Shown piece after piece: positions 46,361 through 56,768 of a DNA stretch of 64,000 bases. Each line of letters begins with the position of its first letter. Position 1 is the first letter of the stretch. The DNA is taken from the NCBI RefSeq assembly GCF_016919405.1, contig NZ_CP070353.1, positions 1,860,001 through 1,924,000 on the forward strand, in the 5' to 3' direction. The stretch is from Ensifer sp. PDNC004 (GTDB lineage: Bacteria > Pseudomonadota > Alphaproteobacteria > Rhizobiales > Rhizobiaceae). Position numbers and translations under genes: made by a program. A model generated the notes under the pieces. The model saw only the letters and a list, made by a program, of their open reading frames with translations. It was not told where the DNA came from and searched no databases.

Positions 46361-49300
46361 TCAGACGACTTCGCGCAGGCGCTCGGCGGTCTGCAGGTCG
46401 ACAGAGACGAGCTGCGAGGCGCCTTGCTCGGCCATGGTCACGCCGAACAGGCGGTTCATGCGCGCCATGGTGATCGGATTGTGGGTGATGATGATGAAGC
46501 GTGTCTCGGTCGAGGCCGCCATCTCGTCCATCAGGTTGCAGTAGCGCTCGACATTGTGGTCGTCGAGCGGGGCGTCGACTTCGTCGAGCACGCAGATCGG
46601 CGCCGGATTGGTGAGGAACACGGCGAAGATCAGCGCCATCGCCGTCAGCGCCTGCTCGCCGCCCGATAGCAACGTCATCGTCTGCGGCTTCTTGCCCGGC
46701 GGACGGGCGAGAATTTCAAGGCCCGCTTCCAGCGGATCGTCGCTCTCGATCAGTTGCAGCTCGGCCGTGCCACCGCCGAAGAGGTGGGTGAACAGCCGCT
46801 GGAACTGCACGTTGACGACGTCGAATGCGGCGATCAGGCGTTCGCGGCCCTCGCGGTTCAGGTTCTGGATGGCGCTCCTCAGCTTGCGGATCGCCTCGAT
46901 GACGTCGTCGCGCTCTCGCAGCAGCAGGGCGAGCTTTTCCGAAAGCTCCTTCTGCTCCTCTTCGGCGCGCAGGTTGACGGCACCGAGCCGCTCGCGCTCG
47001 ATCTTCAGCCGTTCGAGCTCGCGCTCGACATTGCGCATGTCGGGCAGCGCCTCGTCGACGGCAAGTCCCGTCAATCGCATCACTTCGTGCGGCGGGCAGG
47101 AGAGCGCTTCCTGAATACGCGCCTCGATCTCGACGCGGCGTTCACGGGCGGAGACCAGGCGCTCCTCGGCGCGGCCGCGCTTTTCGCGCGATTCGGCCAG
47201 TTCGGACAGCGCGGTTGCGGCCAGGCGGTCGGCCTCGCGCTGGCGGTTCTCGGCCTCGGCAAGCAGATCGGCCGCTTCACGCCGCGACGCTTCCGCCTTC
47301 TGCAACTCGTTCATCAGCGCCCGGCGCTTGTCCTCGAACTCGTCGGGCGCATCGATCAGCTCTTCCACCTCGTCGCGGGCTTCCGCTTCGCGGTCACGCA
47401 GGGTGGCGATATGTTCCTCGGCGCTGGCGGCACGGGCCTTCCAGGTCTGCCGTTCCACCCCGATCGCGGCAATGCGACGCTGGCGAGCCTCGTTCTCGCG
47501 CGCCAGGCCATCATGAGCGGCGCGGGCCTCGGCGACGGCGGCGCGATCGGCAGCGACATCCGCCGTCTGCGTCCGCAGCTTCAGTTCCAGTTCGGAGAGA
47601 TCGGGCGCGTCCGCCAGCGCGTCGTTGGCCGTCTCGATCTGCTCGGCCACCTCTTCGACCTGCGCTTCGATCTGGCTGCGCGATTCGGCAAGCACCGCCC
47701 GCCTGCGTGCAAGGTCGCCGGAGGCGCGTTCGGCCGCAGCAAGCGCGTCACGGGCCTCGGCAAGCTGTCGGGTGATCATGCGTTGCGCGTCGCGCGCAAG
47801 CCGCAGCCTTTCGTCCTCGGCGCGGATCCGGCTACCAGCGGCGGCAAGTTCGGCCTCGGCGAACCGTAGCGCCTCAGCGGCCCCCTCGGCCTCTGCATCC
47901 AGTTCGGCCAGCCGGTTCTTCTGCGCCAGCCGCAAGGCGGCAGCACTTGGCGCCTCGGAGCCGGTCACGTGGCCGTCCCAGCGCCAGACGGAGCCCTGCT
48001 TGGTGACAAGGCTCTGGCCAGGTTTCAGCAGGGGCAACAGCCGTTCGGCGTCCGCCTCGTTTGCGACGATGCCGATCTGCTTCAGGGCACGGGTCAGCGT
48101 GTCAGGCGCCTTCACATGCGCAATCAGCGGGCTGACGCCTTCCGGCAAATCGGCGTCGCCGGCATGGTCCCCCGGTTCGCGCCAATGGGCGGGCGCATCG
48201 GTTTCAAGCGGTGAGTCGAGGTCGTCGCCCAGTGCGGCGCCGAGGGCTGTTTCGAAGCCTCGGTCGACCTTCATCTCCTCGACGACGGCGGGATAGGCGC
48301 CACCGGCCACTGCCTCCAGCATGCGCCGGATGGTGCGCGCTTCGGTCTCGATGCCGTTCAGCGTCGCGCGCGTCCGATCGACGGGCTGACGCGCCTCGAC
48401 TTCCATGTGCCTCGCCTCGGCGAGCGACTCTTCAATGGCGATCACATTGCTTTCGGCTTCTTCCAGCGCAGCTTCTGCGACCTCGACCTGGCCCTGCTTT
48501 TCGTGCGGATCAGGAAGGGCTGCCATCTGGCGGTCGAGTTCGTCGAGATCGCGCGACTGATCGCCAAGTTGTCGCGCAAGGCGCGCCTGGCGCTCAGAGA
48601 GGTCGCGCAGCGTGCGCTCCAGCTGGTTGCGGCCGGCCTGCGCCTCGGCACGTTCGGCCGTCAGCCGCGCCAACAATGCCTCGCTGCCGACGAGTTTTTC
48701 GTTCGCCTCTTCGAGGCGCTCGCGCGCTTCCGTCGCACGGTCGTCGGCCTCGGCGAGCATATCGCTGAGTTCGGCTTCCTCTTCGTCGAGGCGCGAAAGA
48801 ATGCCGGCATTGTCGACGACAAGGCGCTCTTCGCGGGCGATGTCCTCGGCCAGTTGCGTCAGCCGGCGCTGCAACTCGTCGCGGCGTCTGAGGATGCGGC
48901 CGGCGTCTTCTTCGAGCTGCGAACGGGCGATCTGCAGGCGCTGGAGGGCGGCGGCGAATTTCGCTTCGTTCTCGCGCAGCTCCGGCAGCTTCAGGCTGGC
49001 GACCGCCTGGTCCTTGGCCGCCTGCATCTGCTGCTGCGCCTTTTCCGCAACCAGCGCCGTCACCTGATTGAGCTGGCTCGTCGCCTCGGCCTCGGCCTCC
49101 TTGGCCTGCACCCAGCGGATATGAAACAGGATCGCCTCATGCTTGCGGATATCGGCCGAGAGCATTTTGAAGCGGTTGGCCTGGCGGGCTTGGCGCTTGA
49201 GGCTCTCGATCTGGCTTTCGAGCTGCGAGGTGACGTCGTCGAGGCGCTCGAGATTGGTCTCCGCCGCCCGCAGGCGAAGCTCCGCCTCATGGCGGCGTGA

Positions 49301-49822
49301 ATGCAGGCCGGAGATGCCGGCCGCCTCTTCCAGGAGCTGGCGACGGGCCTGCGGCTTTGCCGCAATCAGTTCGCCGATTCGCCCCTGCCCGACCATGGAC
49401 GGCGAGCGTGCGCCAGTCGACGCATCGGCGAAAAGAAGCTGCACGTCCTTGGCGCGCGCTTCCTTGCCGTTGATCCGGTAGACCGAGCCCTGCTCGCGCT
49501 CGATGCGGCGGCTGACCTGGATCTCGTCGCTGTCGTTGAAGGCGGCCGGCGCCGTGCGGTCGCTATTGTCGAGATAGAGGCCGACCTCGGCCGTGTTGCG
49601 CGCAGGACGGTTGCCGGATCCGGAAAAGATCACGTCGTCCATGCCGGAGGCGCGCATGTTCTTGTAGGAGTTCTCCCCCATCACCCAGCGCAATGCTTCG
49701 ACGAGGTTCGACTTGCCGCAACCATTCGGTCCGACGACGCCGGTCAGCCCCCGCTCGATGATGAATTCGGTCGGTTCGACGAAGGACTTGAAGCCGAGCA
49801 GGCGAAGCTTGTTGAACTTCAT
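46361..49822 (-). CDS. smc: Chromosome segregation protein SMC
   Basis: An 1153-residue SMC ATPase that condenses and segregates the chromosome with ScpAB. Walker A is GPNGCGKSNLVEALRWVMGE (about residues 31-50). Two long coiled coils rich in Glu, Ala, Arg and Leu flank a hinge in the middle (about residues 510-640). The C-terminal head has the ABC signature LLSGGEQALTAMALIFAVF and Walker B PICVLDEVDAPLDD. Length and order are normal. It is last in the run mutY(divergent) / dciA-like / dsbA-like / smc, a usual alphaproteobacterial arrangement. Confidence 0.96.
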   Translation of the reverse strand: MKFNKLRLLGFKSFVEPTEFIIERGLTGVVGPNGCGKSNLVEALRWVMGENSYKNMRASGMDDVIFSGSGNRPARNTAEVGLYLDNSDRTAPAAFNDSDEIQVSRRIEREQGSVYRINGKEARAKDVQLLFADASTGARSPSMVGQGRIGELIAAKPQARRQLLEEAAGISGLHSRRHEAELRLRAAETNLERLDDVTSQLESQIESLKRQARQANRFKMLSADIRKHEAILFHIRWVQAKEAEAEATSQLNQVTALVAEKAQQQMQAAKDQAVASLKLPELRENEAKFAAALQRLQIARSQLEEDAGRILRRRDELQRRLTQLAEDIAREERLVVDNAGILSRLDEEEAELSDMLAEADDRATEARERLEEANEKLVGSEALLARLTAERAEAQAGRNQLERTLRDLSERQARLARQLGDQSRDLDELDRQMAALPDPHEKQGQVEVAEAALEEAESNVIAIEESLAEARHMEVEARQPVDRTRATLNGIETEARTIRRMLEAVAGGAYPAVVEEMKVDRGFETALGAALGDDLDSPLETDAPAHWREPGDHAGDADLPEGVSPLIAHVKAPDTLTRALKQIGIVANEADAERLLPLLKPGQSLVTKQGSVWRWDGHVTGSEAPSAAALRLAQKNRLAELDAEAEGAAEALRFAEAELAAAGSRIRAEDERLRLARDAQRMITRQLAEARDALAAAERASGDLARRRAVLAESRSQIEAQVEEVAEQIETANDALADAPDLSELELKLRTQTADVAADRAAVAEARAAHDGLARENEARQRRIAAIGVERQTWKARAASAEEHIATLRDREAEARDEVEELIDAPDEFEDKRRALMNELQKAEASRREAADLLAEAENRQREADRLAATALSELAESREKRGRAEERLVSARERRVEIEARIQEALSCPPHEVMRLTGLAVDEALPDMRNVERELERLKIERERLGAVNLRAEEEQKELSEKLALLLRERDDVIEAIRKLRSAIQNLNREGRERLIAAFDVVNVQFQRLFTHLFGGGTAELQLIESDDPLEAGLEILARPPGKKPQTMTLLSGGEQALTAMALIFAVFLTNPAPICVLDEVDAPLDDHNVERYCNLMDEMAASTETRFIIITHNPITMARMNRLFGVTMAEQGASQLVSVDLQTAERLREVV

Positions 49823-49927
49823 GGGACGGACACCGGGGCTACGAGGTGCCCCCCTTTGCCATCAGCCCAGACAAGAAAAACGGGCGCACGGCTGCTGCCG
49901 TCGCCCGTTTTCAGGAAAAGCGAAGGA

Positions 49928-50767
49928 TCAGAGCTTGCTGTCGATGAGGGCCGACATAACGTCAACCGACATGTCCCCCGAATAGTGCTCGCCATTGACA
50001 AAGAAGGTCGGCGTCGACTGAACCCCGAATTCCTTGGCGCCCCGTTGCATAACAGAGTTCACATCATCCAGAAGTTTTTGGTTCGTCAAGCAGGCCTCGA
50101 AGCTCTCCTGTGTAAAACCGGCGAGTTTGGACATCTGCAGCAGGGCGTCGCGGCCATTCTGGGCTGCGGCCCACTGCTGCTGCTGCTTGAAGAGCATCGA
50201 GATCATCGGGAAGTACTGGCCTTCCGGAGCGCAGCGCGCCAGCATGAAGGCGGCCGCAGCGCGCGGGTCGAACGGGAATTCGCGCAGCACGAAGCGGACC
50301 TTGCCGCTGTCGACATACTTGGTCTTGATCGCCTCGAAGGTGTTGTTGTGGAAGGCGGCGCAGTGCGGGCAGGTCATCGACATGTATTCGACGATGGTCA
50401 CCGGCGCGTTGGCGTCACCGATCGCCATTTCCGGCAGAGCACCCGGCTCCATCAGCTTGGCGACGTCGACGGAACCTTCCGACGAAGGAAGCTCGACCTT
50501 GACGGGCGCGGCGGTCGTCTGCGCGACTTCGGTGCCGGCAGCAGGCTTGGCTTCGGCGGTGGCCGGCGTCGCGGTCGTCGATGCGGTGGTCGTTGCGTCC
50601 GTTGCCGGCTTGGTTTCGGTCTTCGCTGCCGTCTCGGTGGCTGCGGCCGGGGCGGTCGATGCCGTTTCCTTCTTTTCGTCGCTGCAGGCAGCAAGCACCA
50701 GGGCGACGGTTGCGATGGCGGCACCGCTGAGCAGGCGCTTGGTAAGGTTCATTGCGGAAGCGGACAT
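49928..50767 (-). CDS. DsbA-family thiol-disulfide lipoprotein (BdbD/DsbA-like)
   Basis: About 279 residues, starting MSASAMNLTKRLLSGAAIATVALVLAAC, a lipoprotein signal with lipobox LAAC. A long linker rich in Thr, Ala and Pro follows, then a thioredoxin-fold domain with the CxxC motif CPHC in EYMSMTCPHCAAFHNNTF. PTFFVNGEHYSGD near the end carries the cis-Pro loop. It probably oxidises or isomerises disulfides in the periplasm, anchored to a membrane by lipid. ATG 50767 (or 50752) is chosen over 50848, which adds a non-signal leader. Confidence 0.85.
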   Translation of the reverse strand: MSASAMNLTKRLLSGAAIATVALVLAACSDEKKETASTAPAAATETAAKTETKPATDATTTASTTATPATAEAKPAAGTEVAQTTAAPVKVELPSSEGSVDVAKLMEPGALPEMAIGDANAPVTIVEYMSMTCPHCAAFHNNTFEAIKTKYVDSGKVRFVLREFPFDPRAAAAFMLARCAPEGQYFPMISMLFKQQQQWAAAQNGRDALLQMSKLAGFTQESFEACLTNQKLLDDVNSVMQRGAKEFGVQSTPTFFVNGEHYSGDMSVDVMSALIDSKL

Positions 50768-50985
50768 GATTTGACCCGTGTTCGGAGGGAATTGCGGTGC
50801 GGATTCGATATCTTGCCGCGCGCAGGGCGGCAAGTGGCGCGGCGTCAACAGAATTCAAAGAATTGTGACCGACCGATGGCTGCCCGGAAGCGCAGTTCGA
50901 CCTGGATATCCGCGCCTTGCGCTTTAGGCCTCTGGTTTTCGCATGCCGTCGCCGCAAACCGCTGGAGAGTTTTGCGCGACATGCT

Positions 50986-51552
50986 TTAGCGGCGGCGTGG
51001 GTTGAGTACAGCGGTGCCCAGCCGACGCAAGGCCGCCTTCAGCTCTTCGCTTTCGATGCCTTCGACCATCGTTTCGAGCCGGCGCGCGGGCTCGCCCGAA
51101 AGCGGCTTCGGCTTGCCGCGGTGTTTCGGCTGCTGCGAGACGGGTTTCTGGACGATGCGCAGCTGGCCGATGGCATAAAATCCGAAGAAGCCGTTGATGC
51201 GCTGGATCAGCTCGCCCTGGGCATGGGTCAAAAACAGGGCGCGCGCGCCCTCGCAGGCAACCGTCAGCACGCCCGGCTGATGGCCGCCCTCGCCCATGAT
51301 CTCGGAGGCGCGCCGCGGCCAGGCGATCTTTTCGGGTCGCGTGCAATCGGCAAAGTCTTCGCCGGCGATTTCGTCCCAGGAGCCGAGCAGCATGGTGTTG
51401 ATGCCCGCGCGCTTGGCGAGCACCGGGTCGATCAGGCCATTCGCGACTTCGCTGATCTGGACAACGCCCTTCCGGGACTTCTGCTCGCTCACGTATGGAC
51501 TTTCTGTAGGCAACGTCGATTGAGCCTTGATGCTGCGGCTCCGCTTCGCCAA
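50986..51552 (-). CDS. DciA-like (DUF721) protein
   Basis: The 188-residue protein has a DUF721-type core (GINTMLLGSWDEIAGEDFADCTRPEKIAWPR; LTVACEGARALFLTHAQGELIQRINGFFG) and a basic C-terminal tail. DUF721 includes DciA, which loads the replicative helicase DnaB in most bacteria lacking DnaC; the role here is inferred from family. It is divergent from mutY by 32 bases. The ATG at 51552 is the natural start, but a shorter start cannot be excluded. Confidence 0.82.
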   Translation of the reverse strand: MAKRSRSIKAQSTLPTESPYVSEQKSRKGVVQISEVANGLIDPVLAKRAGINTMLLGSWDEIAGEDFADCTRPEKIAWPRRASEIMGEGGHQPGVLTVACEGARALFLTHAQGELIQRINGFFGFYAIGQLRIVQKPVSQQPKHRGKPKPLSGEPARRLETMVEGIESEELKAALRRLGTAVLNPRRR

Positions 51553-51584
51553 GTATAGGCCGGAAAAGGAACTTCCGGCAAATC

Positions 51585-52673
51585 ATGCACGATACGATAC
51601 CGGCGGCGGACGCCGCACCCCTGCTTTTGGAATGGTACGACAGGCACCATCGCGACCTGCCCTGGCGGGTTTCGCCGCCCATGGCGCGCCGAGGCATCGT
51701 CGCCAATCCCTATCACGTCTGGCTATCCGAAGTGATGCTGCAGCAGACGACGGTGCAGGCGGTAAAGGCCTATTTCGAAAAGTTCCTGTCGCTGTGGCCG
51801 ACCGTCGAGGATCTGGCACAGGCCGACAATGAGGACGTGATGAAGGCATGGGCCGGGCTCGGCTACTATGCCCGCGCCCGCAACCTGAAGAAATGCGCCG
51901 AGGCCGTCGCGAACGATCACGGCGGCCGTTTTCCCGATACGGAAGACGGGCTGAAGTCCCTTCCCGGCATCGGCGACTATACCGCCGCCGCGATTGCGGC
52001 AATTGCCTTCAACCGCAAAAGCGCCGTTCTCGACGGCAATGTCGAGCGGGTGATCTCGCGCCTCTATGCGATCGAGACGCCGCTGCCGGCTGCAAAGCCC
52101 GAAATGCGGGGCCGCGTCGCCGCGCTCACCCCCGGCGAGCGCCCGGGCGACTTCGCCCAGGCGATGATGGATCTCGGCGCGACGATCTGCACGCCGAAGC
52201 GCCCCGCCTGCTCGCTCTGTCCCTTCCGCGCCCACTGTCGTGCGCTTTCCGTAGCAGACCCGGAAACCTTTCCGCGCAAGGCACAGAAGAAGGACAAGCC
52301 GCTTCGGCGCGGTGCTGCCTTCGTCGCGATCGACGGCGACAACGCGGTCTATCTGCGCAAGCGGGCCGAGACGGGCCTGCTTGGCGGCATGACCGAAGTG
52401 CCCGGCACCGACTGGACGTCGCGGCAGGACGGCGACACCTCGCTTGCCTCGCAACCCTTTGCGGCCGCCTGGGAAGATTGCGGCACCATCAGCCACGTGT
52501 TCACGCATTTCGAGTTGCGTCTCTCGGTCTACCGCGCCAATGTCGCGCGCACCGGAACGCAGGGCAACGGCTGGTGGGAACCGGTCCACTCGCTGAGCGC
52601 CCAGGCGCTGCCGACGGTGATGAAGAAGGCGATCGCCCAGGCGATCCCGCATGCCTTCAAGGCGGAACGCTAG
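51585..52673 (+). CDS. mutY: MutY, A/G-specific adenine DNA glycosylase
   Basis: A 362-residue base-excision repair enzyme removing adenine opposite 8-oxoguanine. The HhH-GPD fold has LPGIGDYTAAAIAAIAFNRK (about residues 125-145). A [4Fe-4S] cluster is ligated by cysteines in CTPKRPACSLCPFRAHC (C-x6-C-x2-C-x5-C), and the C-terminal NUDIX-like 8-oxoG-recognition domain is present (VYLRKRAETGLLGGMTEVPG). It stands divergent from the dciA-like gene. Confidence 0.95.
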   Translation: MHDTIPAADAAPLLLEWYDRHHRDLPWRVSPPMARRGIVANPYHVWLSEVMLQQTTVQAVKAYFEKFLSLWPTVEDLAQADNEDVMKAWAGLGYYARARNLKKCAEAVANDHGGRFPDTEDGLKSLPGIGDYTAAAIAAIAFNRKSAVLDGNVERVISRLYAIETPLPAAKPEMRGRVAALTPGERPGDFAQAMMDLGATICTPKRPACSLCPFRAHCRALSVADPETFPRKAQKKDKPLRRGAAFVAIDGDNAVYLRKRAETGLLGGMTEVPGTDWTSRQDGDTSLASQPFAAAWEDCGTISHVFTHFELRLSVYRANVARTGTQGNGWWEPVHSLSAQALPTVMKKAIAQAIPHAFKAER

Positions 52674-52732
52674 CGCGGTACGGGGGCACCCGTCCCGCTC
52701 CAACTCCGAAAATTCAAGCAGGGAATTCGTTC

Positions 52733-53350
52733 ATGAGCAGCATCGAGATCCGTCACATCGTCTTCGACATCGGCAAGGTGCTGATCCACTACGACCCCAA
52801 CCTGCCCTATAGCCGCATCATCCCCGATGAGGCCGAGCGCGAGTGGTTCTTTGCCAATGTCTGCACCCATGACTGGAACATCGAGCAGGACCGCGGCCGC
52901 TCCTGGGAAGAAGCCGAAACGCTGCTGATCAAGGACTTCCCCGAGCGCGAAGAACAGATCCGCGCCTTCCGCAAATATTGGCAGGAGATGGTGCCGCACG
53001 CCTATGTCGAGACGGTATCGCTCATGGAGCGACTGATCGCCGAAGGGCGCGACGTGACGATGCTGACCAACTTCGCTTCCGATACGTTCCGCGAGGCACA
53101 GCTCCTCTACCCCTTCCTGACCTTGCCGCGCGGCGTTACCGTTTCGGGCGACGTCAAGCTCATCAAGCCCGATATCGCCATCTATGAGACGCACACGCGG
53201 ACCTTCGATCTCAACCCGTCGGCGACGCTCTTCATCGACGACAGCGTGCCCAACGTCGAAGCCGCGCGGCTTGCCGGTTGGCACGCGGTGCATTTCGTCG
53301 ACCCGGAAAAACTGAAGGCCGATCTCGCCGGCTACGGCATTCATCCGTAG
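52733..53350 (+). CDS. HAD-family phosphatase (YihX-like)
   Basis: A 205-residue HAD subfamily IA-type hydrolase. Motif I is HIVFDIGKVLIHYDP, with the nucleophile Asp kept and the second Asp of DxD replaced by Gly, as in the YihX-type FDxGxV variants. Motif II is in MLTNFAS, motif III Lys in VSGDVKLIKPD, and motif IV LFIDDSVPNVEAARLAGWHA. YihX in E. coli dephosphorylates glucose 1-phosphate; the substrate here is not known. It follows mutY by 59 bases and may be co-transcribed. Confidence 0.85.
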   Translation: MSSIEIRHIVFDIGKVLIHYDPNLPYSRIIPDEAEREWFFANVCTHDWNIEQDRGRSWEEAETLLIKDFPEREEQIRAFRKYWQEMVPHAYVETVSLMERLIAEGRDVTMLTNFASDTFREAQLLYPFLTLPRGVTVSGDVKLIKPDIAIYETHTRTFDLNPSATLFIDDSVPNVEAARLAGWHAVHFVDPEKLKADLAGYGIHP

Positions 53351-53453
53351 GCTGGGTGGGACTGCCGATAGCCGATGGCTCCTGTTCGTGGCGGCACGAT
53401 TCCGCCACGATTCATACCTACCACCTGCGATTGCGTAACCGCAGAGGTAGTAT

Positions 53454-54386
53454 ATGAATAGTTTAGAATTTTCGGTAGCTCGAGACGGCGTCGCCAAGGA
53501 CGCCTTCGTGGACGAGCTCTACGCGACGACCGAGGCCAGCTTTCGCGACGAGGTCTCTCGACAAGAATTCAGTGAACGGTATTCAGAGACCCGTTTCGTG
53601 GTCGCCAGACGCGATGCCAAATTGGCGGGCTGGCTCAGCCTTCGACCGCCGATTGAAGGCGACGACGAGAGAGCGGCCGATCGAGGCTGGCACGCCATGC
53701 CGTCGCACGATCTGCAGAACGCCGAAATTCTGGCGCAGCTCTTTCGGCTTGCAGCGGTAGAGGTCGGTTCAGAGGGCATCATCTGGCACTCCCGAACAAC
53801 CCCTCTCAACCAGCAGGTCGTCGAAATGACCGGCGCGACCGCGCTTCGGGATCTGTTCAGGACCTGGCAGGCGCCATCTGAGCGCTGGCCAGCCGCAATC
53901 GCAAAACCCAAGGACGATGCCGTCGTTTACGCCGTCCACGCGCCTCTACCGGAAGATCTTCTCGCAAAGTTCGTGGACTTCCTTACACGCGCGGGGATAT
54001 CGAACTGCAGTGGAGAAACCTGCACCACGACCTGGGAGGCGGACGCCGTCGCCCAACGTATCGCGGACTGGGATGAGAACGGGCTGCTTATGCAGATGTT
54101 GGAGCGTGACGACCTCGTCGTCGCCGAGGCCTACGCCTTTGTCTGGAGCGATGAAATGATGATCGACATCACCGAACACCAGGCACCTTCTGTCGGGATG
54201 ATTGCCCTGATTTCCACCCTTCTTCAGCGCATTCCCGCAGCGTACCCCAATACCAGGGTTGCCACGGTCGAATTACAGGAAAACGAAAGAGCACGCCTCG
54301 AGCCTGTGCTCGCCAGTTGCGGCTTTGAGGACAAAGGCCCGCGGACGCTCTTCCATTTGCGCCCAGAGGGAGCGCCGGTTCTCTGA
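53454..54386 (+). CDS. GNAT-like acetyltransferase fold protein
   Basis: A 310-residue protein with no signal or membrane helix. Two halves each look like a degenerate GNAT domain: the first has FVVARRDAKLAGWLSLRPPI, and the second ends in VATVELQENERARLEPVLASCGFEDKG, the usual GNAT beta-strand and 'G-F' helix. No clear acetyl-CoA pyrophosphate loop (Q/R-x-x-G-x-G/A) is seen, so activity is uncertain. AGAGG upstream supports the ATG at 53454. I do not recognise a named family. Base composition looks slightly less GC-rich than its neighbours. Confidence 0.55.
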   Translation: MNSLEFSVARDGVAKDAFVDELYATTEASFRDEVSRQEFSERYSETRFVVARRDAKLAGWLSLRPPIEGDDERAADRGWHAMPSHDLQNAEILAQLFRLAAVEVGSEGIIWHSRTTPLNQQVVEMTGATALRDLFRTWQAPSERWPAAIAKPKDDAVVYAVHAPLPEDLLAKFVDFLTRAGISNCSGETCTTTWEADAVAQRIADWDENGLLMQMLERDDLVVAEAYAFVWSDEMMIDITEHQAPSVGMIALISTLLQRIPAAYPNTRVATVELQENERARLEPVLASCGFEDKGPRTLFHLRPEGAPVL

Positions 54387-54443
54387 AGGCGGCGTATCCG
54401 CCATTGAACGCGACGCGGCGGCACGGGTCGCCGCCGCGCATTG

Positions 54444-54845
54444 TCAGGGCCTGGCCGCGATGAAGCGCCATACCAGCCAGGCCGCAACGACCGCGGCCAC
54501 GAACCAGATGCTCATGATCGCGAAAAGGCCGCTTCGGCTGGACGGGCGTCCTTCCAGTGTCGTCGCCCGCTCTCGGAATTCTTCCATCAGCGCCGGCGGC
54601 ACCAGACGCACCGCCAGGAGGATGCCGAGCGGAACGAGGACCAGGTCATCGAGGTATCCGAGTATCGGAATGAAGTCCGGGATCAGGTCGAGCGGCGAGA
54701 GTGCGTAGGCCGCCACAGCGCCGGCAACGATTTTCGCCGAAAGCGGCGTTCGACGATCTCGCGCAGCAAACCAGAGTGCAACGACGTCCCGTTTGATTTG
54801 CCGCGCCCATTGCTTCACGCGCTGGAGACGATCGGGCAAGGCCAT
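54444..54845 (-). CDS. YkvA family (DUF1232) membrane protein
   Basis: The 133-residue protein has the DUF1232 core AAYALSPLDLIPDFIPILGYLDDLVLVPLGILLAVRLVPP (about residues 44-83), preceded by a basic N-terminal helix and followed by a C-terminal membrane helix (FAIMSIWFVAAVVAAWLVW). The DLIPDFIP motif is diagnostic. Function is unknown. It is convergent with the GNAT-like gene. Confidence 0.88.
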   Translation of the reverse strand: MALPDRLQRVKQWARQIKRDVVALWFAARDRRTPLSAKIVAGAVAAYALSPLDLIPDFIPILGYLDDLVLVPLGILLAVRLVPPALMEEFRERATTLEGRPSSRSGLFAIMSIWFVAAVVAAWLVWRFIAARP

Positions 54846-54971
54846 GCGGATGACACTCTTGTTCGGATGAAAGCTGGTCTGCCTGAACCCTATTGGCGGA
54901 TGCGTAGATTGGCAATCGGCCTCAGGGTCTGGCCGGTTGCTTCATACGCTCGGTCCTATGGCCCGGACATA

Positions 54972-55012
54972 CAAATGCCCGGAATCCTCACATCGAGGGT
55001 TCCGGGCATTTA
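54972..55012. terminator. Long palindromic terminator between YkvA and ccrM genes
   Basis: AAATGCCCGGAATCCTC (54973-54989) and GAGGGTTCCGGGCATTT are near-perfect reverse complements, giving a stem of about 17 base pairs with one mismatch and a five-base loop. It lies 75 bases past the end of ccrM (minus strand) and about 125 bases upstream of the YkvA-like gene start on the same strand, so it separates the two transcripts. Confidence 0.6.
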
Positions 55013-55086
55013 AAGCTCTCTTTCCGGGACTGAAGGTACAAAAACCGGTCGGAGCGCTTTTCGAAGGATCCGGCGGAACTGGTTGA

Positions 55087-56250
<1,164 letters not shown>

Positions 56251-56261
56251 TCATGGAGCGT

Positions 56262-56283
56262 ATGGTTACCGAAGATGGTTACC
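56262..56283 (-). promoter_or_regulatory. Tandem GGTAACCAT boxes upstream of ccrM (CtrA-like)
   Basis: On the minus strand GGTAACCAT occurs at 56283-56275 and again at 56270-56262, start-to-start distance 13. Each resembles the CtrA half-site TTAACCAT in seven of eight positions. They sit 45-66 bases before the ccrM ATG. In Caulobacter and S. meliloti, ccrM is activated by CtrA. Spacing differs from the canonical TTAA-N7-TTAA, so the call is tentative. Confidence 0.5.
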
Positions 56284-56414
56284 AAAGCCTGAAGGCCGTT
56301 TCGAAAAAGTGCGTAGTCACGCTATGTTAGAGAGGTCTTCTGGAGTGAACAGGCAAGGCGGGAACGGGTGTTCACCCGCCTCCCGCCGCAGCGTTTAGGC
56401 GTCTCGGACGCGTT

Positions 56415-56765
56415 TCATCTGTTGTCGTGAAAGGCGCGGCTGTCCGAGGGTGCCTCATGGCGCTCGTTCAGCCCGTAGTCGCGGATCACGGAGGCGATGC
56501 GCAGGCGGTAGTCGGCAAAGACGCCGTGGCGCCCGGCATCCTGGGCGGCACGATGTTCGGCGCCGTTCCGCCACGCCTTCACCGCCTCCTCGTCGCGCCA
56601 GAAAGATAGGGAAAGCAGCTTGCCGGGATTGGCGAGACTCTGGAACCGTTCGATCGAGATGAAACCATCGATGTCGTCGAGAAGCGGCCGCAGGTCGGCG
56701 GCAATGCCGAGATAGGCGTCACGCCGGCCCTCGGCCGGCAGGACTTCGAAGATGACGGCAATCAT
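56415..56765 (-). CDS. Antibiotic biosynthesis monooxygenase (ABM) domain protein
   Basis: The 116-residue protein starts MIAVIFEVLPAEGRRDAYLGIAADLRPLLDDIDGFISIERFQSLANPGKLLSLSFW, the ferredoxin-like ABM fold. Such domains dimerise and serve as monooxygenases or small-molecule binders; the substrate is unknown. It lies three bases after the NIPSNAP gene stop and forms an operon with it, divergent from an ArsR-type regulator. The gap to ccrM (56218-56414) holds the ccrM promoter and a G/C hairpin around 56358-56388. Confidence 0.85.
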   Translation of the reverse strand: MIAVIFEVLPAEGRRDAYLGIAADLRPLLDDIDGFISIERFQSLANPGKLLSLSFWRDEEAVKAWRNGAEHRAAQDAGRHGVFADYRLRIASVIRDYGLNERHEAPSDSRAFHDNR

Positions 56766-56768
56766 GGT

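Noticed and set aside
49301..50989. 562-codon plus-strand frame
   Set aside because: Antisense to the smc 5' end and the dsbA-like gene; low-complexity Gly/Arg-rich end.
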